This document shows, one piece after another, positions 13,933 to 25,080 of a DNA stretch of 64,000 nucleotides (within the stretch, counting starts at the first letter, position 1; every line of letters begins with the position of its first letter). The translations under genes were made by a program, and so were the position numbers. The notes beneath the pieces were generated by a model. The model was not told where the DNA came from. It worked only from the letters and a program-made list of their open reading frames with translations, and did no database searches. The stretch is taken from contig NW_019775473.1 in assembly GCF_001039355.2 (NCBI RefSeq), positions 135,590 to 199,589 of the forward strand, given 5' to 3'. The stretch is from Lingula anatina. Its lineage: Eukaryota; Brachiopoda; Lingulata; Lingulida; Lingulidae.

Positions 13933-14287
13933 GTTGAAGTACAGGGGTGGGGGGTGGAAGGTGGGAATGGGGAGGGGGTGATAAAGTTATATTGACAGAA
14001 TGAAGAACCTTCCGATGACGGCTAAAGCATGGCTAATTTGTTTTATGCAAGTTTCAATACCTTCAAGCAAACAACGCTCGGGATAAGACATGATAGATAA
14101 AAATGTCCCAATAATAAACACCAAAATATCAAGACAGAATTGAGGCATTATTATGAAGTTTTCTAATTTCGACGAAATGATACCTAAGGTCAGAATACGG
14201 AACACATCTGAAAAGAGAAAAAAATGACCCTCTCTTGTCTACTAACTTGTAAAACACCTGGTAGAGTTGTTTCGTAGTATCAACCCT

Positions 14288-14458
14288 CAGGGGCGGATCC
14301 AGAGGTATTTTCTGACAGTCTCCCAAATCATCTTTGTTGATCCATCCTCAATCTTTGACCGTCTTCTGACAGAAAAAAAAATCAGATACCCGTCAATTTT
14401 AACTAGAAAATCTGACTATCTTCCGGAAGACCCAGAAGACGTCCTCAATACGCCCCTG
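14288..14458. mobile_element. 171-bp non-autonomous DNA transposon (hAT-like MITE)
   Basis: The ends are imperfect inverted repeats. The left end reads CAGGGGCGGATCCAG; the right end, reverse complemented, reads CAGGGGCGTATTGAG. Six-base direct repeats AACCCT flank it at 14282-14287 and 14459-14464, as left by target-site duplication. The element is too short to encode a transposase. CAGGGGCG-type ends are typical of hAT-superfamily elements, which usually make 8-bp duplications, so the superfamily is tentative. Part of an open frame crossing it (14267-14602) is therefore transposon sequence, not a gene. Confidence 0.7.
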
Positions 14459-14818
14459 AACCCTAGCGAGATTCCGCTACTTCCCTTGTCTAAAAAGCAA
14501 CCGCAGAGTTGGTCCCCCTCAGGAGGGAAGAGACAGTTTTATGTACAGTATGTATCTTTACGACTCTTCGGTTATATCAAGTTAATAGATTCAAATGAGT
14601 AATGGGGATCTCAAGTCGTAAAAGTTTCCCGCCTGCGGTCGATTGTGGACCGTTTTACGACTGCCACTAGAGCGCTATATATGGATACCCAAGGAGTTGT
14701 ATGGGGGGGGGGGGGGGGATCGGGAGGAAAAAATAAATGATACCCAATATTTTTCATCGTCTTATCTGTGGTAAGAGCCATGGGTAACCGACAAGTGGTT
14801 AATTCTGAAGATAGCCAG

Positions 14819-15112
14819 GCATTACGTTGCACAACAAGTACCTGTTATATCACGACACATTTGACAAGGCTTCACTTTTGTCAACGGACATGACGGATGT
14901 GCCAATCAAACGGTTGACTGCAGCAATTCGTCAATGGGATATCGGATATCTTCACAGCGATTACACGTGGCTTTTTGTAATTGATGACCGGGTTTTAAGA
15001 GTTATGCAAAAGGAGGTGCGTTCAATTCAAAGGACAATAGCAAAGGAAATGTTCCCTGCATGCAGCGATCTGTTTTATGAGATATTTGTCTTGAATTATT
15101 CAAAAACTATAG
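14819..15112 (+). CDS. Candidate internal exon, copy A (protein not recognised)
   Basis: An open frame encodes a protein-like sequence without AT-rich bias (motifs DTFDKASLLSTDMTD, AAIRQWDIGYLHSDYTW, LFVIDDRVLRVMQKE, MFPACSDLFYEIFVLNYSK). It ends at ACTATAG before donor GTAACC (phase 1). If unspliced it reaches TGA at 15126; the first in-frame ATG is at 14890. The acceptor choice (after CCAG at 14818) is weak. The allelic copy at 18505-18798 differs by one base only (Lys to Glu) while flanking DNA differs more, which supports constraint. No partner exons were found and no family was recognised; it could also be a remnant of a gene or transposon. Confidence 0.4.
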
Positions 15113-16961
15113 GTAACCTTCAGTGAGAGAGAAGTGTATAGAATAACAGTGCGTTTCAGCGTTTCAAATTTTTCACAGGACAAAATTAAAATCTGGACGC
15201 TTCTTTTTTTGTTTTGGTTTTTCAAAGTGCACATGTTTATCACTAAATTGGACAAATCACTTAAACGAGTATTAATGTTCTTCGGGTACAGCTGCGACTG
15301 CAATGACAAACCTTAGGAACAATTCTCGCCAAAACCATCTGCATTAAAACGGCAGATGTTACTTTGGTGTTACACTGTTTTTGTCAAACAAAAACAACAA
15401 GTCCCTTATATCCTTGAAAAGAAAACAGCGTAAAAAAAGCAGATGGGTTTAAAGCCACCTGGAATTTGTTTTACGGAAGTCTGAGTCTGCAACGTTTACT
15501 ATCTTTTTATTGTAAAAAAAAATAATAATAATACTAAAAGAAAATATGTACGCGTTAAACTATTTTACGATATATGCCCACAACAGGAGACAATAGCTGC
15601 AGTGCGCGCATGCGCTGCATTCGAACTGTCAAGGAAAATATGACGCTTCGTAACAAACTTAACTGTTTTTTAATTAATTACAACGTTTTTGTAGTCTGTG
15701 ACATATCTATACCATGTACACAGAATTCATGCTGTAAAAGAAGTGAAAAGAAGATATGAAATCGAAATCTCGCATGGAGGGTCAGAAAAAGTGAATTCTA
15801 AAAATTTCAATTTATGTGGTTGATGCAATGGCATGGACATAGTGGCAGTGCGTATTTAAAAGAAACGCACAGGAAATGAAATCAGTCTGTTCAGCTGTTT
15901 TGCCCCCGAAATTTAACGCCTGTGCAATTTCAATTTGAGACTTTAAAGACCTAAGCAAACATCATTTGTGAGGAACTGAAATTAATACGTTTATTAAACA
16001 GTGTGCTGCTTTTACTTCATCTTCTTTTAATTTTTCATTAACCCCTTTTCTTTTTCGTCTTTTTATTTTGAAAACTTAAAAAAAATTAATAAAGAAAAGA
16101 AAGAAGAGAAACATGTAGATCAAATATTTGAACACCTTGCTGAGGTCATCGGAAATCTAGGTTAAAGGTTTTTTCATTTCAACGTCTGTCTAGACAATAT
16201 TCTATAACCATATATCTCGCACGCAAGTGTATACCGTTGACATACATGTATAAGCCTACGTATTCGTAGGCGGATAGAAGAGCGTCCACATGGGACATTT
16301 TTCCTCTTTTAACTTCCCTGATCAAATCCCTGACAGGCATGTCGAGCTAAACATGTTATGCAGTATATCACTTTGAACCCCCCCCCCCCCCCCCCAGAGG
16401 GGGGAGGGGGGGTCCCTGCCTCCGATATTTTAGTCCTTGGTCGCCCGATGACGTTAATTTTTCACTCGATACTGATAAAACGGTTTGCGACTGACGACAC
16501 CTAAGTGTGATAAGTGATACGCTCGTTTCGCCTCGCATTCCCAAGCACAGAAGTGTATTGATTACGCCTGTGTTGCAGCGCACTAGGATCTAAAACAATT
16601 TTAATTGTGACAGTTTAGGACAAATGGTCACAAATGAAATGGGTTCCTCAAAATGATCTGTAGCCGGTTTCACAAGTCCAATATATCATTATAGACAAGT
16701 CCAATATATCATTGATATTGAACATTTATATCATTTATATCCTCAATCAACAAAGACTGAAATTTCGGCCGGAATTCTGCGCTAAAAGTTAAGGCCAGAT
16801 TACGGGTTATGTTGCGAAACATGCCTCTGCAAGCACCGTCCCTAATCCGCTGATAGATTTCGATTTAAAAAATCAACTGCCTCAACATAAATTGTCCAAA
16901 TATATATGGATACATTGCTTTTTAGAGAACAAAACATCCGTCCAAATTCAGGTTTACTCAC

Positions 16962-17565
16962 CTCTCGGAAGTTTTACAGGACGGAATGCCTTCTCCCTTA
17001 CTTCACCGTAGAACCGAAAATGTTCCTCCCAGAAGGACCGAGTTGACAAAATAGACCTCTTCCGCCTCGAGCCCGTGCCGGGAGAGGGTGGCATGCGGTT
17101 TTGAGATGCGGCATCCAAATACCTAAATATTTATACAATAATTCATGTAATCGGGAAGGTTTATTAAACTTCGCAGCTGCAGGAAAGAAAATACCAGGTC
17201 CCTCTACATAAGCAAGCGAAACAAACAATTCTTTTATTCTTTAGTTTACTTTCCTGTCCATTTCTCTCAACCTATTAAACTTAATATCCCAACCGACGTA
17301 CACAATATTTGGCTATCATTTCCAATGAGAAGCAGACGATGACAGTTTCCCCTTTGTGTCGTCTGCTAACACCTGTGCGTGTGACAGGAGCGAGGTCGCA
17401 ATACCCAGGGGGTGGAGAAGAGTGGTGGGTTTTCCCGCCCTTTTTAAAAACCAAGTGACAAAACTTATTTAACTGAGTTTTTAAGTCATTTGGCATTGTT
17501 GCTAAGCGTGTAGGAATTTTTCCATTTAGATGGCTTTTTTTTTGTCTTGGTAGTGACAAACCCAC
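16962..17565 (-). other. Block strongly conserved between the 3.7-kb copies, with a strong splice donor
   Basis: Between 16962 and 17565 copy A matches 20658-21270 with very few differences. On the minus strand it holds a perfect donor (CCGAGAG/GTGAGTAA at about 16962), an acceptor-like TTTCTTTCCTGCAG near 17177 and a TATAAATA near 17137, but no frame is open from acceptor to donor. Two minus-strand open frames (17281-17565 and 16998-17228) survive in both copies. It might be an untranslated first exon and promoter; coding status is unproven. Confidence 0.25.
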
Positions 17566-18288
17566 ATTTCCTTTATTTAGTCCTTTTTTTCAATAATGAC
17601 GGAAATGAAATACAAGTAGTTTATAAAGTTTTACATTTTACAATGATGACAGTAAATGAACACAGTCTCAAATATTTAAGATTTTAAGGGAAGCAAATTT
17701 CTAAAACTTCTTTTTTTTTCATTAATAATATCAACCAGATATGACAACGAAAATAAAACATTTCGAAAATGGAACAATTTAAAAATTAAACAAAAAAATA
17801 TCCAATTCACAGCTCAAAAGCGGCAAATGATAAATTTACTGGTGTACAATTATTTCTTTCAATTAACTTTTCAAATGCAGAATCATCTCCGATAACAATT
17901 ATCTGTAATATATTGATTATATGTAAGTCGGCGTCATTCGATCCCCCGCCCTCTCCCTCGGAGGATGCCCCCCCCATGCCCGTCCACCCCACCCTTCACA
18001 CGGCCCTTTGATTGACAGCTGCCACCCCTGCCAAGGTGGTCATATCGCCGCGGCAGAGATTGCTATACCTGCTATTCTAAGGTGTGCTATGACACGGCCC
18101 AATCTATAAACTAATTATTGCGATACTTGACGGCCAAGCGTTGGACGGAGAGTGGACGTGAGAATGGACGTGTGAGTGGACGTATGAGTGGACGAGAGTG
18201 ACCACCCAAGAGCGTCGTTTCCCGTTTTCACCCACTTCGGAGTGACAGTGATTATACTGGAGCACAAACCGTGTCGCTGATGCGCGGA

Positions 18289-18333
<45 letters not shown>

Positions 18334-18368
18334 TGGCTTATCTTATCTATGTTACCCCCCCCCCCCAC

Positions 18369-18369
18369 N
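18369..18369. other. Single-base N at the junction of the two 3.7-kb copies
   Basis: One isolated N lies between the C run that ends copy A and the start of copy B. Single Ns are commonly used by scaffolders for a gap of zero or negative estimated size. Its position exactly at the duplication boundary argues for an assembly join. Confidence 0.9.
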
Positions 18370-18504
18370 GTACCCAAGGAGTTGTATGCGGGGGGCGGGG
18401 GGGGATCGCGAGGAAAAAATAAATGATACCCAATATTTTTCATCGTCTTATCTGTGGCAAGAGCCATGGGTAACCGACAAGTGGTTAATTCTGAAGATAG
18501 CCAG

Positions 18505-18798
18505 GCATTACGTTGCACAACAAGTACCTGTTATATCACGACACATTTGACAAGGCTTCACTTTTGTCAACGGACATGACGGATGTGCCAATCAAACGGT
18601 TGACTGCAGCAATTCGTCAATGGGATATCGGATATCTTCACAGCGATTACACGTGGCTTTTTGTAATTGATGACCGGGTTTTAAGAGTTATGCAAAAGGA
18701 GGTGCGTTCAATTCAAAGGACAATAGCAGAGGAAATGTTCCCTGCATGCAGCGATCTGTTTTATGAGATATTTGTCTTGAATTATTCAAAAACTATAG
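18505..18798 (+). CDS. Candidate internal exon, copy B (protein not recognised)
   Basis: The copy B counterpart of the exon at 14819-15112: same frame, same donor (ACTATAG/GTAACC) and the same unspliced stop at 18812. Its only difference is a Glu codon (GAG) where copy A has Lys (AAG). If the two copies are alleles, this is one locus with one coding polymorphism, not two genes. Confidence 0.4.
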
Positions 18799-19934
18799 GT
18801 AACCTTCAGTGAGAGAGAAGTGTATAGAATAACAGCGCGTTTCAAATTTTTCGCAGGACAAAATTAAAATCTGGACGCTTTTTTTGTTTTTCAAAGTGCA
18901 CACGTTTATCACTAAATTGCACAAATCACTTAAACGAGTATTAATGTTCTTCGGGTACAGCTGCGACTGCTATGACAAACTTTTAGGAACAATCCTCGCC
19001 AAAACCATCTGCATTAAAACGGCAGATGTTACTTTGGTGTTACACTGTTTTTGTCAAGCAAAAACAACAAGTCCCTTATATCCTTGAAAAGAAAACAGCG
19101 GAAAAAAGCAGATGGGTTTAAAGCCACCTGGAATTTGTTTTACGGAAGTCTGAGTCTGCAACGTTTACTATCTTTTTATTGAAAAAAAAAAAATAATAAT
19201 AAAAGAAGATATGTACGCGTGAAACTATTTTACGATATATGCCCACAACAGGAGACAATAGCTGCAGTGTGCGCATGCGCTGCATACGAACTGTCAAGGA
19301 AAATATGGCGCTTCGTAACAAACTTAACTGTTTTTTAATTAATTACAACGTTTTTGTAGTCTGTGACATATCTATACCATGTACACAGAATCCATGCTGT
19401 AAAAGAAGTGAAAAGAAGATATGAAATCAAAATCTCGCATGGAGGGTCAGAAAAAGTGAATTCTTAAAATTTAAATTTATGTGGTTGACGCAATGGCATG
19501 AACATAGTGGCAGAGCGTATTTAAAAGAAACGCACAGGAAATGAAATCAGTCTGTTTAGCTGAAGTTTTTGCCCCCGAAATTTAACGCCTGTGCAATTTC
19601 AATTTGAGTCTTTAAAGACCTAAGCTAACATCAATTGTGAGAAACTGAAATTAATACGTTTATTAAACAGTGTGCTGCTTTTACTTTATCTTCTTTTCAT
19701 TTTTCATTAACCCTTTTTCTTTCTTTTTCGTCTCTCTATTTTGAAAACTTCAAAAAAAAAAAAATAATAAAAAAAGAAAAGAAACATGTAGATCAAATAT
19801 TTGAACACCTTACTGAGGTCATCGGAAATCTAGAATAAAGGTTTTTCATTTCAACGTCTGTCTAGACAATATTCTATAACCATATATCTCGCACGCAAGT
19901 GTATACCGATGACATACATGTACATATATATAAG

Positions 19935-19968
19935 CCTACGTATACGTATACGTATACGTATACGTAGG
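19935..19968 (+). repeat. Expanded perfect palindrome of ACGTAT units
   Basis: A 34-base self-complementary sequence bounded by CCTACG and CGTAGG. The allelic site in copy A (16255-16270) has only CCTACGTATTCGTAGG, so the unit TACGTA has expanded or contracted between copies. Confidence 0.8.
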
Positions 19969-20657
19969 CGGATAGAAGAGCGTCCACATGGGACATTTTT
20001 CCCCTTTTAACTTCCCTGATCAAATCAATGACAGACATGTCGAACTAAACATGTTATGCAGTATTTCACTTTGAACCCCCCTCCCCCCCCCCCCCGGGGG
20101 GAGGGGGGGGGGTCCCTGCCTCCGATATTTTAGTCCTTGGTCGCCCAGTGACGTTAATTTTACACTCGATACTGAGAAAAACGGTTTGCGACTGACGACA
20201 CTTTAATGCGATAAGTGATGAACTCGTTTCGCCTCGCATTCCAAAAACACAAAAGTGTATTGATTACGCAGCAATCAGCAGCACACAATGATCTAAACAA
20301 TTTAAAATGTGACAGTTAGGACAAATGGTCACAAATGAAATGGGTTCCTCAAAATGATCTGTAGCCGGTTTCACTTGTTATAGACAAGTCCAATATATCA
20401 TTGATATTGAACATTTATATCATTTATATCCTCAATCAACAAAGACTGAAATTTCGGCCGGAATTCTGCGCTAAAAGTTTAGGACAGATTACGGGTTATG
20501 TTGCGAAACATGCCTCTGCAAGCACCGTCCCTAATCTGCTGATAGATTTCGATTTTAAAAATCAACTGCCTCTACATAAATTGACACATGTCCAAATATA
20601 TATGGATACATTGCTTTTTAGAGAACAAAACATCCGTCCAAATTCAGGCTTACTCAC

Positions 20658-21270
20658 CTCTCGGAAGTTTTACAGGACGGAATGCCTTCTCCCTTACTTC
20701 ACCGTAGAACCGATAATGTTCCTCCCAGAAGGACCGAGTTGACAAAATATACCTCTTCCGCCTCGAGCCCGTGCCGGGAGAGGGTGGCATGCGGTTTTGA
20801 GATGCGGCATCCAAATACCTAAATATTTATACAATAATTCATGTAATCGGGAAGGTTTATTAAACTTCGCAGCTGCAGGAAAGAAAATACCAGGTCCCTC
20901 TACATAAGCAAGCGAAACAAACAATTCTTTTATTCTTTAGTTTACTTTCCTGTCCATTTCTCTCAACCTATTAAACTTAATATCCCAACCGACGTACACA
21001 ATATTTGGCTATCATTTCCAATGAGAAGCAGACGATGACAGTTTCCCCTTTGTGTCGTCTGCTAACACCTGTGCGTGTGACAGGAGCGAGGTCGCAATAC
21101 CCAGGGGGTGGAGAAGAGTGATGGGGTTTCCCGCCCTTTTTAAAAACCAAGTGACAAAACTTATTTAACTGAGTTTTTAAGTCATTTGGCATTGTTGCTA
21201 AGCGTGTAGGAATTTTTCCATGTAGATGGCTTTTTTGTCTTGGTAGTAAATTATCTTGACAACTCCACAT
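20658..21270 (-). other. Copy B counterpart of the conserved block with splice donor
   Basis: Same features as 16962-17565, including the AGGTGAGTAA donor. One Thr/Pro codon change and a few others separate the open frames in the two copies. Confidence 0.25.
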
Positions 21271-22084
21271 TTTCTATATTTAGTCCTTTTTTTCAATAAT
21301 GACGGAAATGAAATATAAGTAGTATATAAAGTTTTGCAATTTACAATGATGACAGTAAATGAACACAGTCTCAAATATTTAAGATTTTAAGGGAAGCAAA
21401 TTTCGAAAACTCCCGTTTTTTTTCATTAACAATATCAACCAGATATGACAACGAAAATAAAACATTTCGAAAATGGAACAATTTAAAAATTAAACAAAAA
21501 AATATCCAATTCACAGCTCAAAAGCGGCAAATGATAAATTTACTGGTGTACAATTATTTCTTTCAATTAACTTTTCAAATGCAGAGTCATCTCCAATTAT
21601 CTATAATATATTGATTATATGTAAGTCGGCGTTACTCGATCCCCCTCCCTCTCCCTAGGAGGATGCCCCCCCATGCCCGTCCACCCCACCCTTCACACGG
21701 CCCCTTGATTGACAGCTGCCACCCCTGCCAAGGTGGTCATATCGCCGCGGCAGAGATTGCTATACCTGCTATTCTAAGGTGTGCTATGACACGGCCCAAT
21801 CTATAAACTAATTATTGCGATACTTGACGGCCAAGCGTTGGACGGAGAGTGGACGTGAGAATGGACGTGTGAGTGGACGTATGAGTGGACGAGAGTGACC
21901 ACCCAAGAGCGTCGTTTCCCGTTTTCACCTACTTCGGAGTGACAGTGATTATACTGGAGCACAAACCGTGTCGCTGATGCGCGGAAGTCGCCTCTCTCTC
22001 TCTCTCTCTCGATGTGGCTTATCTTATCTATGTTCCCCACCCCCTAAAAAAAGACTAAAACGCACAAACCCGCCCCGGTACGTG

Positions 22085-22087
<3 letters not shown>

Positions 22088-22119
<32 letters not shown>

Positions 22120-22132
22120 ACACACACACACA
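22088..22132 (+). repeat. (CA)n microsatellite
   Basis: CA tract with one GAA interruption just right of copy B of the 3.7-kb repeat. Confidence 0.9.
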
Positions 22133-22958
22133 CGTTCCCATTCCACCACGAACCTTAGTACATTGAGTCATACTTATTCACACACACGTACGGTATAGTA
22201 CAGATGGTAGAGGAGAAGTGACGGACGTGAGACCGAGGACCTCATTGTCACCTGTGTTATTTAAGTAAATGTGTTCAACGCTCCCTGATGAATGGCAGTT
22301 CACACCTCAGGCCGCCTTACTCGCACCTCTTTCTCTCTGTCAATATTGATAGGTGTTAAATGTACATTTCCTTCAACAAACTGATTGACAGCTCGGAAAT
22401 GTTACGCTATTTAGTGCAATCGTACACTTAAGGTAGTAGGAAAAAAGTGCATTGCTTGTTTTACAGGGCACGGAGTTAAGAGTCGGTCATAAAGGAAGCG
22501 CGAGGCCCGGGGACTATTTTCGTAAATGCGTAAAAGGGTGACATATAAACTACAAATAAACTAAAACTGCAATATTTTCTTCGTGCGGATTCCTCGGAGC
22601 CGAGCCTCTTACGTGCAATGTATTGATACAGTTTCATCAGGCAAACTAGACATGCCCGCAAAACATGGTAACATATGGGATTTTCTGTTAAACAATTTAT
22701 ATCGTATAATTTGTGAGTAACTTCGTACAGGTGAACAAAAGTGTGAAAAAAATTCGTACAGAGTTGGAGACAAACGTGCGTGTATGTTTTTGTCCAATTT
22801 TATACCCAATTCAACATAACAGACCAAACGAAATCTTGAGTGACGAATTACAGCAGTGTCTTACGTCGTTTAAGATACATATTATGCTGTCTTTATTTAA
22901 GGAGAAACGAAAAAATATCCGGATAGCAAATCTATTCCAATAATATTCGAGCAAATGT

Positions 22959-22996
<38 letters not shown>

Positions 22997-23720
22997 AGTC
23001 AGTGTTTGTTTGTTAACGAAAATTGTTATGATTGCTGTCCTTGAAGGACAAAGAATACAAGTGCAGGAAGACAAATAAAACACTGGGATTACGTGTCCTG
23101 CAGGACTACTTGTCAAGGTAAATTAAAGCATTGTCACAATGTAAAATAACAGTCCGTCGGACGTCATAGCCCGTTATGGTGTGATTGGAACGTTCCATAG
23201 CCAGACCGTCGTACTCAGACTGTTCTTTTAAACCCTGAAGATTAAATACTTATTTTAGGGGATTAATATATATTTCAGAACTTAAAAATATTGCCTTTCC
23301 CCCTTTATGGGGTTTGGCAATGATATATAAACACTGAAAATTGATCGTTTTAAGGAAAATAAATAAAAATGGTTGAAGCACGACAGTGCAGGAACGATAG
23401 TTGCAAATACCTCCTTTTACTTGAAATTCAACACAGCTTTTATGGCCTTCATGTTTAACTGCTTAATTATCACCATACCTCACCAATTAGGATCAAAGAG
23501 TGTCGACAAAGGCCATAAAAGATAACTTTCAACTTCAATTTTACTTTTTCACGACGGTCCGAAGACGGCGACGTTCTGAGACCGTGACGCAGGTCTCGTC
23601 GTCGTTCCCATTCCCAACTGTCAACCCTGGGAAAATATTGACTCTGCTTGCTTCTGATTGGAGTATCCTTCAAGCCTGAAGTGGCAGCTTTGCGGCAGGC
23701 AGAGTAGCGAGTTCAACAAG

Positions 23721-23828
23721 ATGGCAGTGGTTAGAGTGTTTATCTCTCAACAGAACGAGACCATTATACTTTTACAGCTACAGTTTGAGACAGAAAAAAT
23801 GTCCGAAAATGGGGTTCGGTTCTTTTAG
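23721..23828 (+). CDS. Candidate short reading frame or first exon, copy A (35 residues)
   Basis: CAAGATGG is a near-ideal animal start context. The frame (MAVVRVFISQQNETI, then a hydrophobic stretch) ends at TAG 23826-23828. Upstream 23540-23700 is CpG-rich with a CCAAT box on the opposite strand (GATTGG near 23657), like a promoter. Roughly 23073-23868 is almost identical in the two copies. No good splice donor was found inside the frame. Family not recognised; copy B is at 30167-30274. Confidence 0.22.
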   Translation: MAVVRVFISQQNETIILLQLQFETEKMSENGVRFF

Positions 23829-24699
23829 AGACGATGAGAAGTTTACAGTTACAATGTTTCATTTATTGTGTTAAAACAAATATTGAAACAACGTTTTTCC
23901 TTCTTAGGATTAAAGTGCAGGCGTCATAATCGTTAAATGGTTTCCTTTAGAGAAAATTTGTACTACATGTTAGAAATACAGATTAATCAATTAGTGTCCT
24001 TGTTGAGAAATTTAAGGTTAACTTGATTGTTTAATTTTTTTGAAAAAAACCTAAGGTAAACATAACAGTTAAATTTTTTCGCGAAATGTCATTAACTGTA
24101 TTCGAATGTTTAATTTCTTCCTTTATATTGACAACAGGGATACGCACACGCCTCTGAATAAGATTATCATGAGAAAGATACTAAAACATTTTGTCGAGAC
24201 TTTCATAATATTAAATTTTCAGTCATCATTTGGATTCTCAATTTTAAGATATCTTTGATCTTCAAAAAATGTTGGTATTCACCGTTAAACAAAAGGGAAA
24301 ATATTTGAAGATTTGAGGTTGGAAAATGTTCTGGAAATATAACTTTGAATGGTGCATCTACGAAACAAAGTTTTTTGATATTTTATTGTTCATTGAATGT
24401 GTGGTACGAAATCATTTTCATATCATTTAACTGATCTCTTCACGGATATTATCCAGTAATTCATTTAGAATCATGATCAAGCAGAAAGCGTATACAATTC
24501 CTATATGTTTATTGTGTTGTGTTGGAATGACCTCCAAGCATGCGTTTACCATAGGCTTTATAAAAATGATTCCAACAAAAACGGCAAAATATAAAGAGTA
24601 TTTTCGGCTCTTTTTATTATTATTATTCTATTTTATTTTAGTCTTTTAAAATTCAAAATTAAACAGCAAACGAATTAGAATCCGAGGCTTTGGAGAATT

Positions 24700-25080
24700 G
24701 GCCGAGTAATTTAAATGCCACCCTGCTTAGTCACTAGCCACCCTACTAATTTACCAGTCCCTTTGCTATAAGCCAGCAATGTTATTAGTTAGCTGGTCAG
24801 CAAATGAATTTGCTGGCCTGCAAGCTAGTATGCTAGCCAATTAGCTAGGTTGTTAGACAACAAGCTGGTGCAGAGGCTGCTTAGCAGGCAAGCTGGTCAA
24901 CTAGCTGGTAAACTAGCATTTCAGCTAGCAGCTAATTCGTTAATATACTATCTGGTACACTAGACAACAAATTGTTACGTTGGTCACTTAGCAAGCATGG
25001 AAGTTGGTAAACGCTAGTCAGCTAATAAGGTCACCACGAAGGAGGACAAGGAGGAAGACATATTGCTAGCAAGGAAGAAT
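24700..25080 (+). repeat. GCTAG/CTGGT-rich degenerate repeat zone, copy A
   Basis: The words GCTAG, CTAGC, AGCTGGT and TTAGC recur many times at irregular 8-20 base spacing, far above what base composition predicts. It reads like a decayed minisatellite. No open frame of note crosses it. Confidence 0.55.

Larger units (their letters stand above)
7700..14281. other. Non-coding stretch
   Basis: Upstream flank of the secreted-protein gene. 7700-8560 is GC-richer and could hold regulatory sequence; no start with splice partners was found. The rest is AT-rich with (CT)n, (GA)n and (GT)n tracts and nothing gene-like. Confidence 0.5.
14686..18368 (+). repeat. Copy A of a 3.7-kb duplicated segment
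   Basis: Nearly the same sequence recurs at 18371-22045 in the same orientation, with scattered substitutions and small indels. Copy A starts at TACCCAAGGAGTTGTATG followed by a G run, and ends in a C run directly before the single N at 18369. Sequence left of 14686 is not present before copy B, and sequence right of 22045 is not present after copy A. This is the pattern of two haplotypes joined by the assembler. Confidence 0.9.
18371..22045 (+). repeat. Copy B of the 3.7-kb duplicated segment
   Basis: Aligns end to end with 14686-18368. Differences include a shorter (CT)n tract (21992-22011 against 18295-18329), a lost 8-base TTTCAGCG segment near 18840, an expanded ACGTAT palindrome at 19935 and length changes in homopolymers. 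It is followed by unique sequence containing a (CA)n tract. Confidence 0.9.

Noticed and set aside
14267-14602. Open frame of 111 codons
   Set aside because: Half of it lies in the 171-bp transposon with inverted ends and a target duplication.
15574-15759. Open frame shared by both 3.7-kb copies (also 19239-19424)
   Set aside because: Differences are mostly non-synonymous, and no start context or splice partner was found.
20401-20742. Open frame of 113 codons in copy B of the 3.7-kb repeat
   Set aside because: The matching part of copy A has an in-frame TAA and indels, so there is no coding constraint.
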